The notes: generated by a model from the sequence alone, not told the origin. DNA of 64,000 nucleotides from Enoplosus armatus (GCF_043641665.1 NC_092189.1:18411833-18475832); one strand, 5' to 3'. Counted from the first letter of the stretch, positions 1 to 12,794 are shown. A program made the numbers and translations.

Positions 1-21
1 GTGTGTGCATGAGGGTGTGTC

Positions 22-25
<4 letters not shown>

Positions 26-76
<51 letters not shown>

Positions 77-83
77 AAGAGAG
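26..83. repeat. (GT)n-(GA)n compound microsatellite
   Basis: About 19 GT units followed by an interrupted GA run. Confidence 0.95.
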
Positions 84-154
84 CGATGTTATCATATATG
101 TCTTTGCTGCAGCCTACACACTGAGGTCAAAGCCTTACTCGTCAATCTTTCTTC

Positions 155-157
<3 letters not shown>

Positions 158-219
<62 letters not shown>
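158..219. repeat. (CA)n microsatellite
   Basis: About 31 uninterrupted CA units, among the longest in the window. Confidence 0.97.
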
Positions 220-220
<1 letters not shown>

Positions 221-858
221 GCATACACATACACATGATTAAGTGGCTATGTTCAGAGGTCCAAACATCTTCTGCTCTACATTTAAGATTCTGGATATTA
301 AGCCAGGCATGAAAAATACCTTAAATAATAAATAAATACTCCAAAACAGCTTTTGACAATGAGGCTTACAAAAACATGTCAATACATCCTCACATCCCTG
401 CAGAAATGTTACATTTCATTTAAATGAAGTTTTTGGGAGTTGATGTAAAAGAGGAACAAGATTTGATGTCATTCAGATTTTGATGCAATTAAAAAAAGAT
501 TTATTAGCAAGTGGTGTAAAATAAATGTAAAGGCTTGTTTATGTACAAGGTGGCTACTGTGGGGAAGAAGCCAGTGATGTTTTTCTGTGGGTCAAGATGA
601 CTCTCAAGCTCTTGCAATATTCTACATATCCACATGTGACCCTCAAGTTCAAGGTCATAACTTCATTTTTTTGTCTTAGTGTTCTGTGTTTTAAGTCACA
701 CTGTAGGATCAAAAATAGCACGAGGCTTACTTGTGGTTTAAGATGCTAACCATGAAGTCACAGTTTTGATCAACATGTCCCTTAACATCCCTTTGAGTAA
801 GCTAAATATTAAATGTAAACTTCTCTAGATCTGGGAGTAATAATGTATGTATCTCTAC

Positions 859-859
<1 letters not shown>

Positions 860-886
<27 letters not shown>
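860..886. repeat. (GT)n microsatellite
   Basis: About 13 units followed by ATGT repeats. Confidence 0.95.
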
Positions 887-896
<10 letters not shown>

Positions 897-1646
897 TTAT
901 GTTTGTCTGGTTGTTCTTGAGTTCAGCTCAATTGTATATTGTATCTATTTGTGTCTGGCTCCACAAAGTCTGCGCTGCCATTGTGTGTGTCTGAATGTGT
1001 GTGTGTGTAATAAAGTGAATTTTCTATTAGTCTCTATTATGCTCAATCAGCCTTAACAGACACAGATCAATACACTGACAGAATGTCTGAATTACAACAG
1101 CCACTAAAACGCAACACAACAATGTAACTTTATGACTGTGATTACAACCAATATTGACTTCACGTTCAATACGATTATTCTCTCTTGTAATCACTAACAT
1201 TAGTTATGGTCTGTGAAAAGGACCAGAGTGAAAGAAGAGCTCTGATGACTGAATTACCAAACACAATGTTAAACGCGTCATAAAATGTACCTTTATGTCA
1301 GAGTTTTGAATGGTCATCTTATTGTACATTAAAGTTCTGATTATAAAGAAAATGGGTTAGGGTTAGAGTCAGACAGACTTCCACAGTTGCTATTAATCCT
1401 TTTTCTGATAAATCTTTCTCAGTGTATAAATTATTCTCCTAGTGTGTAAGAATTTATAGACTGAAAAATTCATTTAAAAATGCATTAATTATTGGAAAAG
1501 CAACCACTATTTGAAGATAATTTCTCCAGTATTTCTAATATATGAGCAGCCAGTTGACAGAAGTGTTATCATTTTGTGAACCAGAGGCTGAACGTCATTA
1601 CTACCCGTGTAAAAACACCATAATATATTTACATTTTCTGCAATAA

Positions 1647-2144
1647 TCTTGGAATATCAGACTTTCGACGGCCCATTTTAGATCGAGCTCCTGGGCAAAA
1701 ACCCTCTGGTGCACTTGGAGCTACTCTGAAGTCTCAAATCAATACTCCATTCTGGGAGTGAAACCACAAACTGAAAGCACAACAAAGCTGTTTTATGACC
1801 CTACTTATAACTGCATTGTTGCTACGATTGATCAAACTGCCACTAACGATTGCAAACATTATATAGAAATCTTTGATGGGACAAAACAAAGATTCCAGAA
1901 ACACACATTGTTTTTATCAGGGTCAGATGAATACCATTATTGTTATGGTGACAATTTGTCTCAGTTCAACCCGGGAGCTGCTCTGCAAGCAAACTGTTGT
2001 CCTCCAGCATCGGCTCCTCTAACACCTATGTGCATCTATGGACAGGTACATGCGTCAGGTGTCTTCATTGGTTTCAATGACTCATCATCAGTGACTTATC
2101 ATCAGGAATGCCAGGTGAATGTAATCAGCGACCTCATTGGTTAG
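1647..2144 (+). other. unidentified open frame, possible gene relic or exon
   Basis: A frame stays open for 166 codons up to the TAG at 2142-2144, antisense to slit3. I do not recognise the product. From about codon 37 the translation is not low-complexity: it contains KLFYDPTYNCIVA, NDCKHYIEIFDG, DEYHYCYGD and MCIYGQVHASGVFIGF, with seven cysteines spread through the last 110 residues, which looks like a small extracellular domain. There is no convincing ATG near the beginning; the frame may open at an acceptor-like atcag at 1656-1660, or it may be the remains of a gene. No polyadenylation signal follows within 150 nt. A frame of this length is rare but not impossible by chance here. Confidence 0.25.
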
Positions 2145-2293
2145 AAAACCTGCAGCTGGCTTGAGAATCAGGATCAAGACCCAGTCACATCAGCATTTAA
2201 AATAGCCAAAGTCTGCAGCAAAATCAATTCATGTCAGCAGAAACGCCGCTATCAGTAGGACAATCCGTGAGATTCATCCCTTCTTTGTCAGAG

Positions 2294-2758
2294 TATAAAA
2301 GAGGCATGGTTTGACAGACAGTGGTACAAATACATCTTCTGAACAAACCTATCTACTTGAATCTACTATTGAAGAATAATAATACGATGTACAATCCTTG
2401 TGACTAAGGAGTATCATATTATAGTCAATTCACCAACTAGCCTTGTGAGTTACGTTACTTATTTACGTTACCAGCCCTCTAGCAGTGCCTATTTCATGAT
2501 TATGTACAGATGATCTTCCCTGGACCCCTTTCCGGTGTTTTATTTATATGTATTTCTGTGTCAGTCACGTCTATCGAGAAGCCCTTTGCTAACATGTTTT
2601 CTTCCATCAATGCTTTATGTTTTAAGTTAATCTTTCTCCTTCTAATTCTCTGTCTTCATACAGTAAAATCAACTCATGGTTATTGTAACAAGCAGCATTA
2701 TAAGTTCAGGCTGTTGTTGGAAATAAAGCAGTACATTAAATGCGTTCCATACCGTTAA
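2294..2758 (+). other. promoter-like TATA site and possible short two-exon unit
   Basis: TATAAAA at 2294-2300 is followed at a suitable distance by a possible start region. A good donor GTGAGT (2445-2450), a strong pyrimidine-rich acceptor ending in cag at 2663, and AATAAA at 2722-2727 follow. Alternatively, an ATG at 2594 opens a 54-residue frame whose first 28 residues look like a signal peptide (hydrophobic core LIFLLLILCL) and whose remainder has two cysteines. The two readings exclude each other, and all of this may be coincidence. Confidence 0.15.
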
Positions 2759-3522
2759 AAATGGCAATGTGGATCATAACAAATATTCACAAGGAAAATC
2801 AAAGACCTCCAGCTAACCTCCTGCACTCAATACATTATGTGTAAAAGATATCTAAAATAAAAAAGCAAAGGGGAGGTTGTACTTTAATTAATGTTACCAG
2901 GTTAAATCAAGCTAACATGCCTGTTTTCTAAATTGAATCTTTTCTGGGCCCAAATTGGAATTCCAGTGCTGTGACTGAAAAAATATTGATTGGAAAGATT
3001 AAATGTTATTTGGCAGAAAATAAAATGGGGTGAAAAGCAAACGGGGTGGACAGGTTAAAGCAGGCATAAATTGTATCAAAGAGGAATGTTGATTGTCGTT
3101 CAAAGCATGTATTAAGATAAACTGTGAAGCCAGTGTAAACATTGATTTTGCAGGAGTGTGGGGGTAAACAGGTTTATATTCATCCAAGAAGATCCTTGAG
3201 TTTAAAATTTATTCTTAATGTATTTTACATAAGCAATCATGTGCAGCTGTAGTTGACGCATAAAACTACAACAACATGCATATTACAGTATGTGCAGTAC
3301 AATATCCTTTACTCAAAAGAACAAAATCTTACTGTAAAATGGCACAAACTGAAGCCTCGGAAACCAGGGTTTCTTTTGCAAGCATCTGATGATAATTCTT
3401 ATAATTTATAATTTATTATTTCGTAGTCCTAATCACTCAGAAATGACTTGCTAGTTAAATGACCTAAAAGCCAAAGACTGTAGAAATATATAAACATGCT
3501 GTCTGTGATGTTAGCAGTTGGG

Positions 3523-3757
3523 CTTATTTGCTTTCTTACTGAGAGTTAGATGAGAAGATTGAAACCACTCCCATGTCTGTATGGTAATTATGAAGCTACA
3601 TCTAGTCGCCAGTTAGCTTAGCTTAGCACAAAGACTTCTTGATCTTGTCATCACAGTGAGGTTGCCAGGCAACCAGCCGACACATATAGCTTTATATTTA
3701 CTGTTCAGAAAGCGATATCAATCTTATCATCCAAATTCCAGCAAGAAAGCGAATAAG
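3523..3757. mobile_element. foldback/MITE-like dispersed element with terminal inverted repeats
   Basis: The left end (from 3523, CTTATTTGCTTTCTTACTG) and the reverse complement of the right end (from 3757, CTTATTCGCTTTCTTGCTG) match over about 45 nt at roughly 76%. The interior contains gttagcttagcttagcacaa, a phrase I recognise from an abundant percomorph repeat, and a palindrome gttgccaggcaac at 3661-3673. The copy appears shorter than others I recall. No coding capacity. Confidence 0.75.
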
Positions 3758-4601
3758 TGTATTTCCCAAAGTATCAGACTATCTCTCTAAGACCCAAACC
3801 TCTGTGTAAAACTGTAATACATTTTTATTTCAAGAGAGTTTGTGGCTGTGTCTCAGTCACTTAATGAAAAGAGTTTTCATGGAGCAAACATTTAGTGGCA
3901 AAGAACTGCAGCTTGAGGCACTTCCCCTTTTGCATTAGCACTCAATAGTAGTGTTTGCTGCTTACGTAAAATGTATCGCTTCTTGCACAAAGATCGATTT
4001 TACTTGGCAAAGTACCTGCGACCTGAGAAGAGCATATGTGCTGCAAAGATACTGGTTATAGGGTAAATCATTGTTGTGTACATTCATTGGCAATACAGAG
4101 AAGACATAAAAATATTACAGATTATCACCTTACTCTCTATCGTTCATCCAACATCAAAATATTATTTTAAAACAACCGTTTTTCTAGAGTACTGCGGAGC
4201 GTGTCCTGCTGCAGGTGTTTTTGCTTTGACATGAGTTCCAACTGAATTTATTTCTCCGAGAGCTTTCCCACACACACACTGAAAAGGGGCCAACTGTCAA
4301 AAGGCCTAAAAGACTCTTTGAGTTGTGTGAAGAGCCCTCAGCATCTTCCCCAAGGCCTCATTACAGCTTTAGGAGACGTGGCAAAAGGGAAACGTACAGA
4401 CCCTTCACTCCTTCAATCACTCATTTGTTTAACCCCTTCACACCCTCCATTGACTCAGCAGCTAGAAGAGGCCCCAAGATGTGTCACCCTTTCAATAAAA
4501 ATAGGTCACATGATCATTTAACCTCTTCACTCTTTCTATTCACTCCTTCTCCACAAGAGAGACGAGGGAGGGGAGATATCTGTAGGTAGATCGTAAGATA
4601 A

Positions 4602-4654
<53 letters not shown>
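4602..4654. repeat. (GT)n microsatellite
   Basis: About 26 uninterrupted units. Confidence 0.97.
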
Positions 4655-4655
<1 letters not shown>

Positions 4656-4810
4656 CCGCTGATATGCATGCTTGTGTGTATGTTGGAGGCTGGACAGCTG
4701 TATACTGTCTCGCTGAGTCAGACAGTGAGACTCACCGACCCCTGAAGTAATCAGTCATCTGAGAGTCACACAATGTGCGCAGCCCGATTCTATGCTTCTG
4801 TATATGTAGG

Positions 4811-4848
4811 TGTGTGTGTGTGTGCGTGCGTGTGTGTGTGTGTGTGTC
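4811..4848. repeat. interrupted (GT)n microsatellite
   Basis: GT run broken by two GTGC interruptions. Confidence 0.9.
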
Positions 4849-6544
4849 TGTTCAGAGTGTGTAGGCTAGTGTGTGTACATGCATTGTTGTGAATGCATGT
4901 GCATACCTTTTTGTGTGTATTAGTGGGTACTTTCAACGGACAAGGACAAAGAGTTTTCAAGGATGTAACTGTGTGAACGAAAGCTTGAGTGTCTTTATAA
5001 GTGTGTAAATATGTTTGTGTGTGTATGTGAGGTTGCTGAGGCTATGAGACGCAGAGAAACAGAAAGAAATTAGAAATGCGAATGAATGCACCTGTCCTTC
5101 ATTCAGTGTGTGCCTCTTTTGAGAGATTGGGAGATTTCAGCTTGTAAATTGAAGTGATTTTTGACCCTGTTGACTTTCATACAGAACTCTACAGGTCCAT
5201 GAGGTCTGCAAACAGGCTTTAAGGGTCTTAAGGTGTAAGAGTTAAAGGCTCTTAGCGGTTGAATTGTCTCATATTGGAAGTTTCCCACGGGGTTTAAAGC
5301 CTGCTTTACTGCTTTACCCTGGCAGCCTGGTGTTGAATTGTGTACGCGAGAGAGTGTCAATGTGTCAAGTGTGTGTGAATTTGTGCTTGTGCTCCTTTGA
5401 GTGTTTGTGTTGTTGCATGCATATATGTGTGTATGTGAGTGTGTGTGGGCTAGTTTAATAAACTCTCGAGTGTTTGAACAACCAAAGTCGCACAATTTAC
5501 TCCTCTCATCTCTGAGAAAATTGACATTTCCAGAGTGTTGCTGTTGGAAACCACCCTGGGAAAGCTCAACTGTTTACAACCCAAACCCAAAAGGCACCAG
5601 ATAATTAGTTAAGGTATTTTCTGACCGAATCTTGACTTTACCACATTTTAAGTCTAAAACGATATTCATTGACAGAGTGAGCATATGACTGACCACTTTT
5701 CAGGTGATGAACATAAACAATGAAGTGATTTTCTCTCAAAGAAGCAAATCTTTTATAAGTGTAACCTTGACATTTCAACATCCTGTCTGTTATAAGTCTG
5801 CTGAAAATATGTTTGCACAGAGGCAAGAAAAAGTTTCTGTATCGGAACTTTAATTACCGGAATAATGGATGTTTGCATTATTCCTCACTGACACCAGTAG
5901 GTGCTGAGCGCTGCAAGCTTTTCAGATTGCCTGACGGACAAAGGAAGAAACTTTGTCCAATAATGTGCTAAGCTCTTGGCGAAGAGTTATAACAGATTAA
6001 AGCTTGAGATGTGAAGGTATCTTTGTGAAAAATCAAGGCTCTTTGAAGATTGGGTTGTAAATGATAGCCTGAATGTGGAGTAAAGTTACAAAAGCTGCCC
6101 CTAAAACCGCAATCTGATGATGTAGATTTTAATCAGATTAACTGACACTGAGTAAACAGGGATACAGGTTGATTATCACTGGACACTTCCATGTGGTTTG
6201 GCAGAAGACTATGTGTGTGTGCATATGTGAGAGAGAGAGAAAGGCAGAGAAACAGATATGTGTGTGAGTGTGTGTGTGTAGGAACAAAATGCCCGGCCTT
6301 TGCTTTCTGGTATATCATAATATGTCACCCTTGCATTCCGATTGAATACAAATGCTTTGTGGGTTTCTGAAATGCTTCATCTGCAAGCCAAGACATGGAG
6401 AAGGGAGATGGAAGAAAGAAAGAAAGAGGAACAGACTAATAATATGGGAGGGAGGAAGACAGACAGAAAGAAAGATGTACATAAAAATCTACTGATGAGG
6501 CCATTACACCTTAAACGGGAACAAATTAGATTGCAGATTGCCTC

Positions 6545-6715
6545 TCTTCCTTGACTCTCCTCCTCCTTCTTCCTTCTGCTCTCCTCTCATCTTTTCTCAA
6601 TTGTCTTTTAGCTCTGCTTCATTTCCACCTTAAATCGCCTCTCTCTCTCGTCCTCCTCCTCCTCCTCCTCCTCCTCTCCCTCATCACCATCTCTCCTCCT
6701 CTTTCTTGTCCTGCC
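6545..6715. repeat. pyrimidine-rich tract with (CTC)n
   Basis: Nearly purine-free plus strand with about eight CTC units near 6650; open frames here are artefacts. Confidence 0.8.
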
Positions 6716-7319
6716 ACCCAGTGGGATGTGATTAATTGTGAGTGGGTCAGACTGCTGGCACCGAGCTCTTCCAATATCTGACGCTATTCCCACCTCTGCA
6801 TAACCCCCCCCCCCCCGCTCCTCTGTGTGAATCGTCTGCTGCTGACTTAATGTGTTACCTGCATGGCTGTTTAGGTTTGCTAACACCCCCTCCCCTGTCG
6901 CATGGTCTGAGTCAAACTTTTGTTGAGAGCACAAACTCATGTTATGAAGAATGTGCATTTAAATTATATCTAATGTTTGAAGACGTTTACTTAATACAAC
7001 TCATAGCTAAAATTAACAATTTCTGCTCTCATCGAGACGGCATACAACTGTGTGCAGCTGCATAATATTACAATAACAAAACATCACCTCAAAGATACAC
7101 CTAGAGTACATTACACACACAGTATATCTATATGCAAGAACACATAAGAATGGACGGAAAGTGCAGGTAGGAGTTACATTTTTATATTTGGGCTGATTGT
7201 ATCAGCCGCCTATTTTCAACTTTTAGAAAGACTCAACAGACAATGTGTAACTCTGCTGCTGATGTAACAGTGTCAGTGTTGGTGTTTGGCTATTGCTCAC
7301 AAAGCTGTTCCAGTCTCTG

Positions 7320-7950
7320 TCACCACTCCCTCCTCTGTCTGATGGCTGTATTTCCCTCTGTCTCCATCCTCTTTTCTTCTCTTTCTTTACCTCCTCCCCT
7401 CCTTCTGTAACTCTGCCTGACTGTCTCTTCCTTCTTCATCACCTCCACCTCCTTTTCTCTCTTCATTGCTCTCATTTCAATCTTTTTGCCTCTTCCAACC
7501 CCTCTGACCCCTTTTCTCCGTCTCTCTCCAAACCCACAAACTCTGAAGCGCTTTATAAATCCGCTATCATTATTCCAATGGAAACAGTCAACTGTCACAG
7601 TTTCTCTTTATCTCTTTTTCGGGCCTTGCTTCTCTTTCTCTTCGTCTTATCCCCCTCACCCTGCTCTCCCTTGAGTACTTTCTCTAAATCCCAAACAAAT
7701 ACGTCTAAAACCACTGTCATTATTTTGAAGACAGTAGTTACCTTACACACTTATCTCAGCCAGTCTCTCTTGGCTGTATTTTTTCCTCTCTCTTTTCCCT
7801 CCCAGCAAATCTTATACAGCTATTTCTAAACTCACTACTGACCCCCTCTCTCTTGTTTTCTCTATTTCTGACTCTCGATGTTGTCGTCTGCCTTTTCTCT
7901 CTCTTTCCCACACTGTCTCATCCCTCTATTGCTCTCTCTCTCTCTCAAGT
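7320..7950. repeat. pyrimidine-rich tract
   Basis: Long CT-biased plus strand without a fixed unit; the Ser/Leu-rich open frames here are compositional artefacts. Confidence 0.75.
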
Positions 7951-8255
7951 CAGACCCTCTGTCTTTGCCAGGGCGCTGGTTGTTGCCAGGGTGTGATGGC
8001 TCTGCTGAGCCCGCTGACTCAAACAGAAGCCAAAAGGCCAGCCAAACCAAAATCATTGAACAGCAGAAAGCTGCACTGCTGTTTTCTTCTGACCCCTCCG
8101 TGCCCACACACACACACGCGCAGACAGATACATACGGGCACATACACATACAGGAAGATGTGGTCAAACATATAGGGCACAAACATGGACAAACATTGAC
8201 AAAAACAGGCATCCACTTAAATTGAATTTGCTTTCTCAGATACCGCTACAGTATG

Positions 8256-8284
8256 CACACACACACACACACACACACACACAC
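8256..8284. repeat. (CA)n microsatellite
   Basis: About 14 units, left of the CpG-rich patch. Confidence 0.95.
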
Positions 8285-8321
8285 CAGCCTTTGTATTACT
8301 AAACTTTAGGTTCAGGAAAGG

Positions 8322-8431
8322 TTCGTTTCAGGGGCTTCGATCCAGCGCCCACGCGTCGGGGATATAAGACAGATCTGGAGGCAGGACGCGACCGCAGAAA
8401 TGCAATCGTTACTGGGGGCGGCTGCGGCTGG
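8322..8431. promoter_or_regulatory. small CpG-rich patch
   Basis: About 12 CpG dinucleotides in 110 bp (for example cagcgcccacgcgtcgggg, gacgcgaccgca, gggcggctgcggctgg), between two CA microsatellites in otherwise CpG-poor DNA. It contains a TATA-like gatataag. Too short for a classical CpG island; could be an alternative promoter or enhancer core. Confidence 0.3.
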
Positions 8432-8614
8432 ACACACACCAACTGCACTGGGGATATTCTGACATGTAGGGCAAGCACACACACGGTTTTCTCTACCCAC
8501 TAACTCTTGTTTAATTTTGACAGTTGTACCAGTGGAGTTGCACAAACAACTACTCTATTTGGCCATACTGTAAGTTCAAATTACACTTTAGGCAAAAAGG
8601 AGTGCATGTACACA

Positions 8615-8617
<3 letters not shown>

Positions 8618-8646
<29 letters not shown>
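8618..8646. repeat. (CA)n microsatellite
   Basis: About 14 units. Confidence 0.95.
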
Positions 8647-8648
<2 letters not shown>

Positions 8649-9534
8649 GCCAAGGGTATTTCACCATACTGAAATTACTATTGGGACAAACATGCAGAAA
8701 TACAAACTTTCTGTCTTTTGTAATTGTTCACAGCAGCAGAGGACAACAGACACTTAACAGCATATATATCATTTGTTTGGAGCCAGACCTAAAGAAATTA
8801 TTACATTTGCTGAAAGGCAGATGGAGGAATGTCCATCTCATATGACACCTAATTTTAGTCTTTTAAAATGTGTTATTTATTTTCGTGCCTTTATAGATTA
8901 AATGTGTCTAATCACATGCTTTATAGTGATATACAATGTCCAACCCCATCAGATACTGGAGTCAGACATTTTGCAGGGAGGAATAATATGGAAATGTAAA
9001 GGGAAAGGCTTCTTTTTCTTTTCAATGTGGCCTTAAAATGTTAAATTAGCTCTCCCAGGGTGCATCATTCTCATGTAGCGTGCGCAACTGGCCAAGTGTA
9101 AGCAATGTCATTTGGAAGTACAGTACTTTTGGCAGTCTTTGTGTGTGTGTGTGAGGATTTCCTTATAAGAGAGCTGTTGGAAACATCATTAAATAGTAAT
9201 GCTAAGGCTCCGATTCCCAATCCAACACATGCACTTCTTTTTGAAAGTATATTTTCAAACTTGCAGCCATGAATGTTTGGCATCTGGCAAAAAATAAAAA
9301 GTTTGAGGAGTTAGAGAGGTGGATGTGAGGCTGAGAAGTCAACAGCTTAGTGGGTGGAAATACAATTCATGCCTCCAGCTTACAAGTTAGATACATGTCA
9401 TTCTGTTCTTCTCCCTTGATGTTTAAAGTTATTCTGATCTCACTGCTTCCTCGAATTAGACTGACTCTGATTGGTTCAAAGTAGAGGCTAAATGACCTAC
9501 AACAGTACGTTTTATAAACCCACCAAATTAGAGG

Positions 9535-9765
9535 AAATGATGAAGGTGAAAAATACAAGAACGATGGGAAGGAAGAAGCAAAGAGGGGAGAAGAAAGAGG
9601 AGGAGAATAAGGGATACAGAAAGAGAAGAAGAAGAGGGGCTAACTATAGAGAAGACAAGCGGAAAGGAGGGATGAGAAAAAAGATGGAGAGGAGGTGGAT
9701 GGAAAGAGAGAAAAAAAGGTATAAAGAAAGAAAAAACTGACCAATAGACAAGAGGAAAGACATGT
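9535..9765. repeat. purine-rich tract
   Basis: GA-biased plus strand; gives a spurious Lys/Arg/Glu-rich frame. Confidence 0.8.
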
Positions 9766-9798
9766 TTGATGAAGAAGAGTGGGATGAAAAAAGTATTT

Positions 9799-9800
<2 letters not shown>

Positions 9801-9862
<62 letters not shown>

Positions 9863-9873
9863 GAGAGAGAGAG
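9801..9873. repeat. (GT)15-(GA)n compound microsatellite
   Basis: GT run passing directly into about 20 GA units. Confidence 0.97.
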
Positions 9874-9981
9874 TTACATGCGGAGTGAAAGTCACCTTGT
9901 GGAGCTACAGTGCACTGAGCAACTCTGTCTGTCTCCCCTTATGAATTATGACAGTGGCTGGTTGGCCAAAATCCCTCTGCT

Positions 9982-10013
<32 letters not shown>

Positions 10014-10020
10014 ACACACA
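9982..10020. repeat. (CA)n microsatellite
   Basis: About 19 units with one CT interruption. Confidence 0.95.
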
Positions 10021-10184
10021 AACATATTCCACTCTCTGTCTCTCTCGCTCTGTTCCTCACTTTCTCCTTCTCTCTCAGTGGTACACCCTCATCCAGAAAG
10101 CTGCGCTTCATGGAGAAAAGCGATCATAAAATATGCAGCTGTTCCACTGCTCTTTAGAGTGCTTCTCAGACCCTTTGACACATT

Positions 10185-10186
<2 letters not shown>

Positions 10187-10227
<41 letters not shown>
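10187..10227. repeat. (GT)n microsatellite
   Basis: About 20 uninterrupted units. Confidence 0.96.
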
Positions 10228-10229
<2 letters not shown>

Positions 10230-11700
10230 GGCATGTCATGTAATGGCAGCCCTCTCTTTTCTCTCTTACTTCTAACCGTCTTGCCTTTCCTCTCTCCACC
10301 TGTCTGTCTTTGTCCCACTATGAGTTTCTGACGTTCCTGCTCACAGTTTCGGTTTCTGAAAAATTGAATTCATTTCAGTTCAGCGGACATTATTTCCATG
10401 ACATCTGACCTGCTTCTCATTCACTCTCGCTATCTTTCATGCTCAATCCCTCCTTGTTCCCCAAGTCATCTTTCTGTGGTATCAGCAAAAAAGGTAGGCT
10501 GTCCTGTAGGAGGGAATCAAACAGGGCTACAGACCCAGACAGTGTTCCATCTTCCTTTTAAACCTCGTCTTTATGCAGAAGATGCTATTAGCAAAGCCTT
10601 TGCTTTCATCTCAGTCTTTCATCTACAGCACATTTGCACATTTTATGCTTGTGAGTGGTCCCATCATAAATCAGCAAAATATGTCTAGGGTTTCTGTTTC
10701 TATGTAACTGAGTTCTAATTTTTTTTAAAGCTATTTAGACTTACATGCTGTAATTCTACTGTACTTCAAACAATCTTCATAACTTTGAATCAGTCATTAA
10801 GAATGTGTCTTGTAAGAGGTGCTGTTTACAACATTAAAAACAGAGTCGTTCCCTGCCAAAACGATTATAGATGATAATTCGGTACTTTGTGCAAATACAT
10901 GTTTGGTATTCAACTAAAACTTCCAGTAAGTGATCAGGTAGGAATTGAGCTTTTGGCTCAAGGATACTTCAATAGGTGCTGAATGCTGATGGACACATAT
11001 TGGATTTTTCAGGGACTAAACGGGTAGAGATTATCTGATTTCTGATGATATTGAGCCCGCACATAGTGGCTCCAGAAATCCATAATGGTAATGTACAAGC
11101 ACTGTCATGAAGTCATACTCCATATTTGAACATGTTGTTCAACAAAAGATGCAAGACACTGTAGCTCTAATGAAGCAGTAGCGTCTGTGGAAATGTTATT
11201 GCTCTAGGCAACAGTTCATGGTGGATTTCTTAGTTCTTAACTTTGAAAAGAAGCTGGATTTGAAAAAGGTTCAGCAGTTGTGAGTGCAGTGACTTTGCAG
11301 TTAAATGTGGGACGTACTGTATATTCCCATCACCTTGAGAAATAAACCGGTTTCAGATCGGAAGATAAACGTTTCACTGAAAACTCACCCTCTTTACATT
11401 TTCGGACTGAGATAGAGACCTTTTTGAAAAATTAAACTGATTAATTCTATTTATATCTGAAAATGATCAAGTACTTATCATCTATTTTCATTAATCTTCG
11501 TTGTCAGCAGAAAAAAAAACTCAAGTCGAAAGATCAGTGAACGAAAACCGCATCTAATTCAACTGGTTGAAAACTGGCCTATGAATAATGATTAATTAAT
11601 CAGCTTCATATTAGCCTGACATCGCTGCTCTCCACTACTCATGAAGTCCTTGGAAACATACATACATGTGTGCACACCACCCACAACCCCAGCCTGCGCG

Positions 11701-11701
<1 letters not shown>

Positions 11702-11731
<30 letters not shown>
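11702..11731. repeat. (GT)n microsatellite
   Basis: About 15 units; a second 11-unit run lies at 11829-11850. Confidence 0.95.
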
Positions 11732-11733
<2 letters not shown>

Positions 11734-12794
11734 GCTGTGTACGTGTGTGCTCCCCTGCCAGAACCATTTGTGAATTTATGATTGTGTATGCATGCATTTA
11801 TTAAAACACTTCTGCATGTTTTTCCTCTGTGTGTGTGTGTGTGTGTGTGTAAATTGGTGCCCTTTCCCAGCTCATTGGGATGCAAGGCGAGAGCCCGTCG
11901 AGTGAGAGCTGTCCAGGCTAGCTTTGGAGTCATTAGAGCGCTCGTTAGTCCAGTTATGTTAAATCTAAATTACCATTCATCATCACACAGGGACCCATCA
12001 TTTATTCTGATGTGGCCTGGCAGACACGTGCGCTAACTGGATTAACTCATTCAAAGACACGCAGACACACTCGCTAAAACACAGTGGAATTCCAAATCAG
12101 GCGTTAGCTATGTGCTAAGTGTTTTAAAATAGATTATATATTATTGATTGAGACATTGCAGGGCATTAGCAATGATTGGTTTGCCCTTGTGAATGCAAAC
12201 TATCTCCAAATTGTGCCCTGCTGCAGACAAATTCAACCGAACAGAGAATAATAAATCTGGAAGATAAGCTCTACAGTACGATTTTTCAGTAGGTGTTCAA
12301 TTGGAGACTTACTGGGAAGCTGAAGGTTACAGAAATTAGCTTACAGGTTGGGGGCTCAAAACAGCAGACCACAAAGAAACACAGAATATGCTACTGTAGT
12401 TAATTAAGCTACAAAATGTTGTAAAAAAAACGATACATGAACAAATTCTAACATATATACTTGGGGGACAAAAGGAAGTTTTTCCTGCTATTGTTCATTC
12501 CTCATTGATACAAATGAACACAACAATATATGGAAAGACTTCAGGGTACAGCAGAAGAGGGCTGGCCTGCATTCAACGCTGGCTCTCAGCATTAAATTAG
12601 CTCTCACACAGTAAAAACACACACACACGCTGGCACACACAGTCATTAGTCGCTACAGGAGGAATGCCTACCATCTGTGCTGACGTGATTGCAAAGACGA
12701 GGAATTCTCGGGAATCAAACCGACAAAGTAAATCGAGCGGCTGCTCTGCCAAATATAAAGACTGTTTATCACATAATTACATTTCCACTTCTGC

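Noticed and set aside
1352..1368. Telomere-like gggttagggttag (also near 25365 and 17640)
   Set aside because: Only two units each; common in fish dispersed repeats and too short for an interstitial telomere.
6608..7829. Overlapping open frames rich in Ser, Leu, Pro or Glu/Arg
   Set aside because: They come from CT/GA-biased DNA; the same applies to frames at 15.5-16.3, 21.4-22.0, 26.1-26.7, 29.9-30.7, 42.7-43.2, 47.1-47.4 and 54.8-55.2 kb.
8346..8359. cccacgcgtc resembling a cDNA cloning adaptor
   Set aside because: The match stops after ten bases and continues into native sequence; coincidence.
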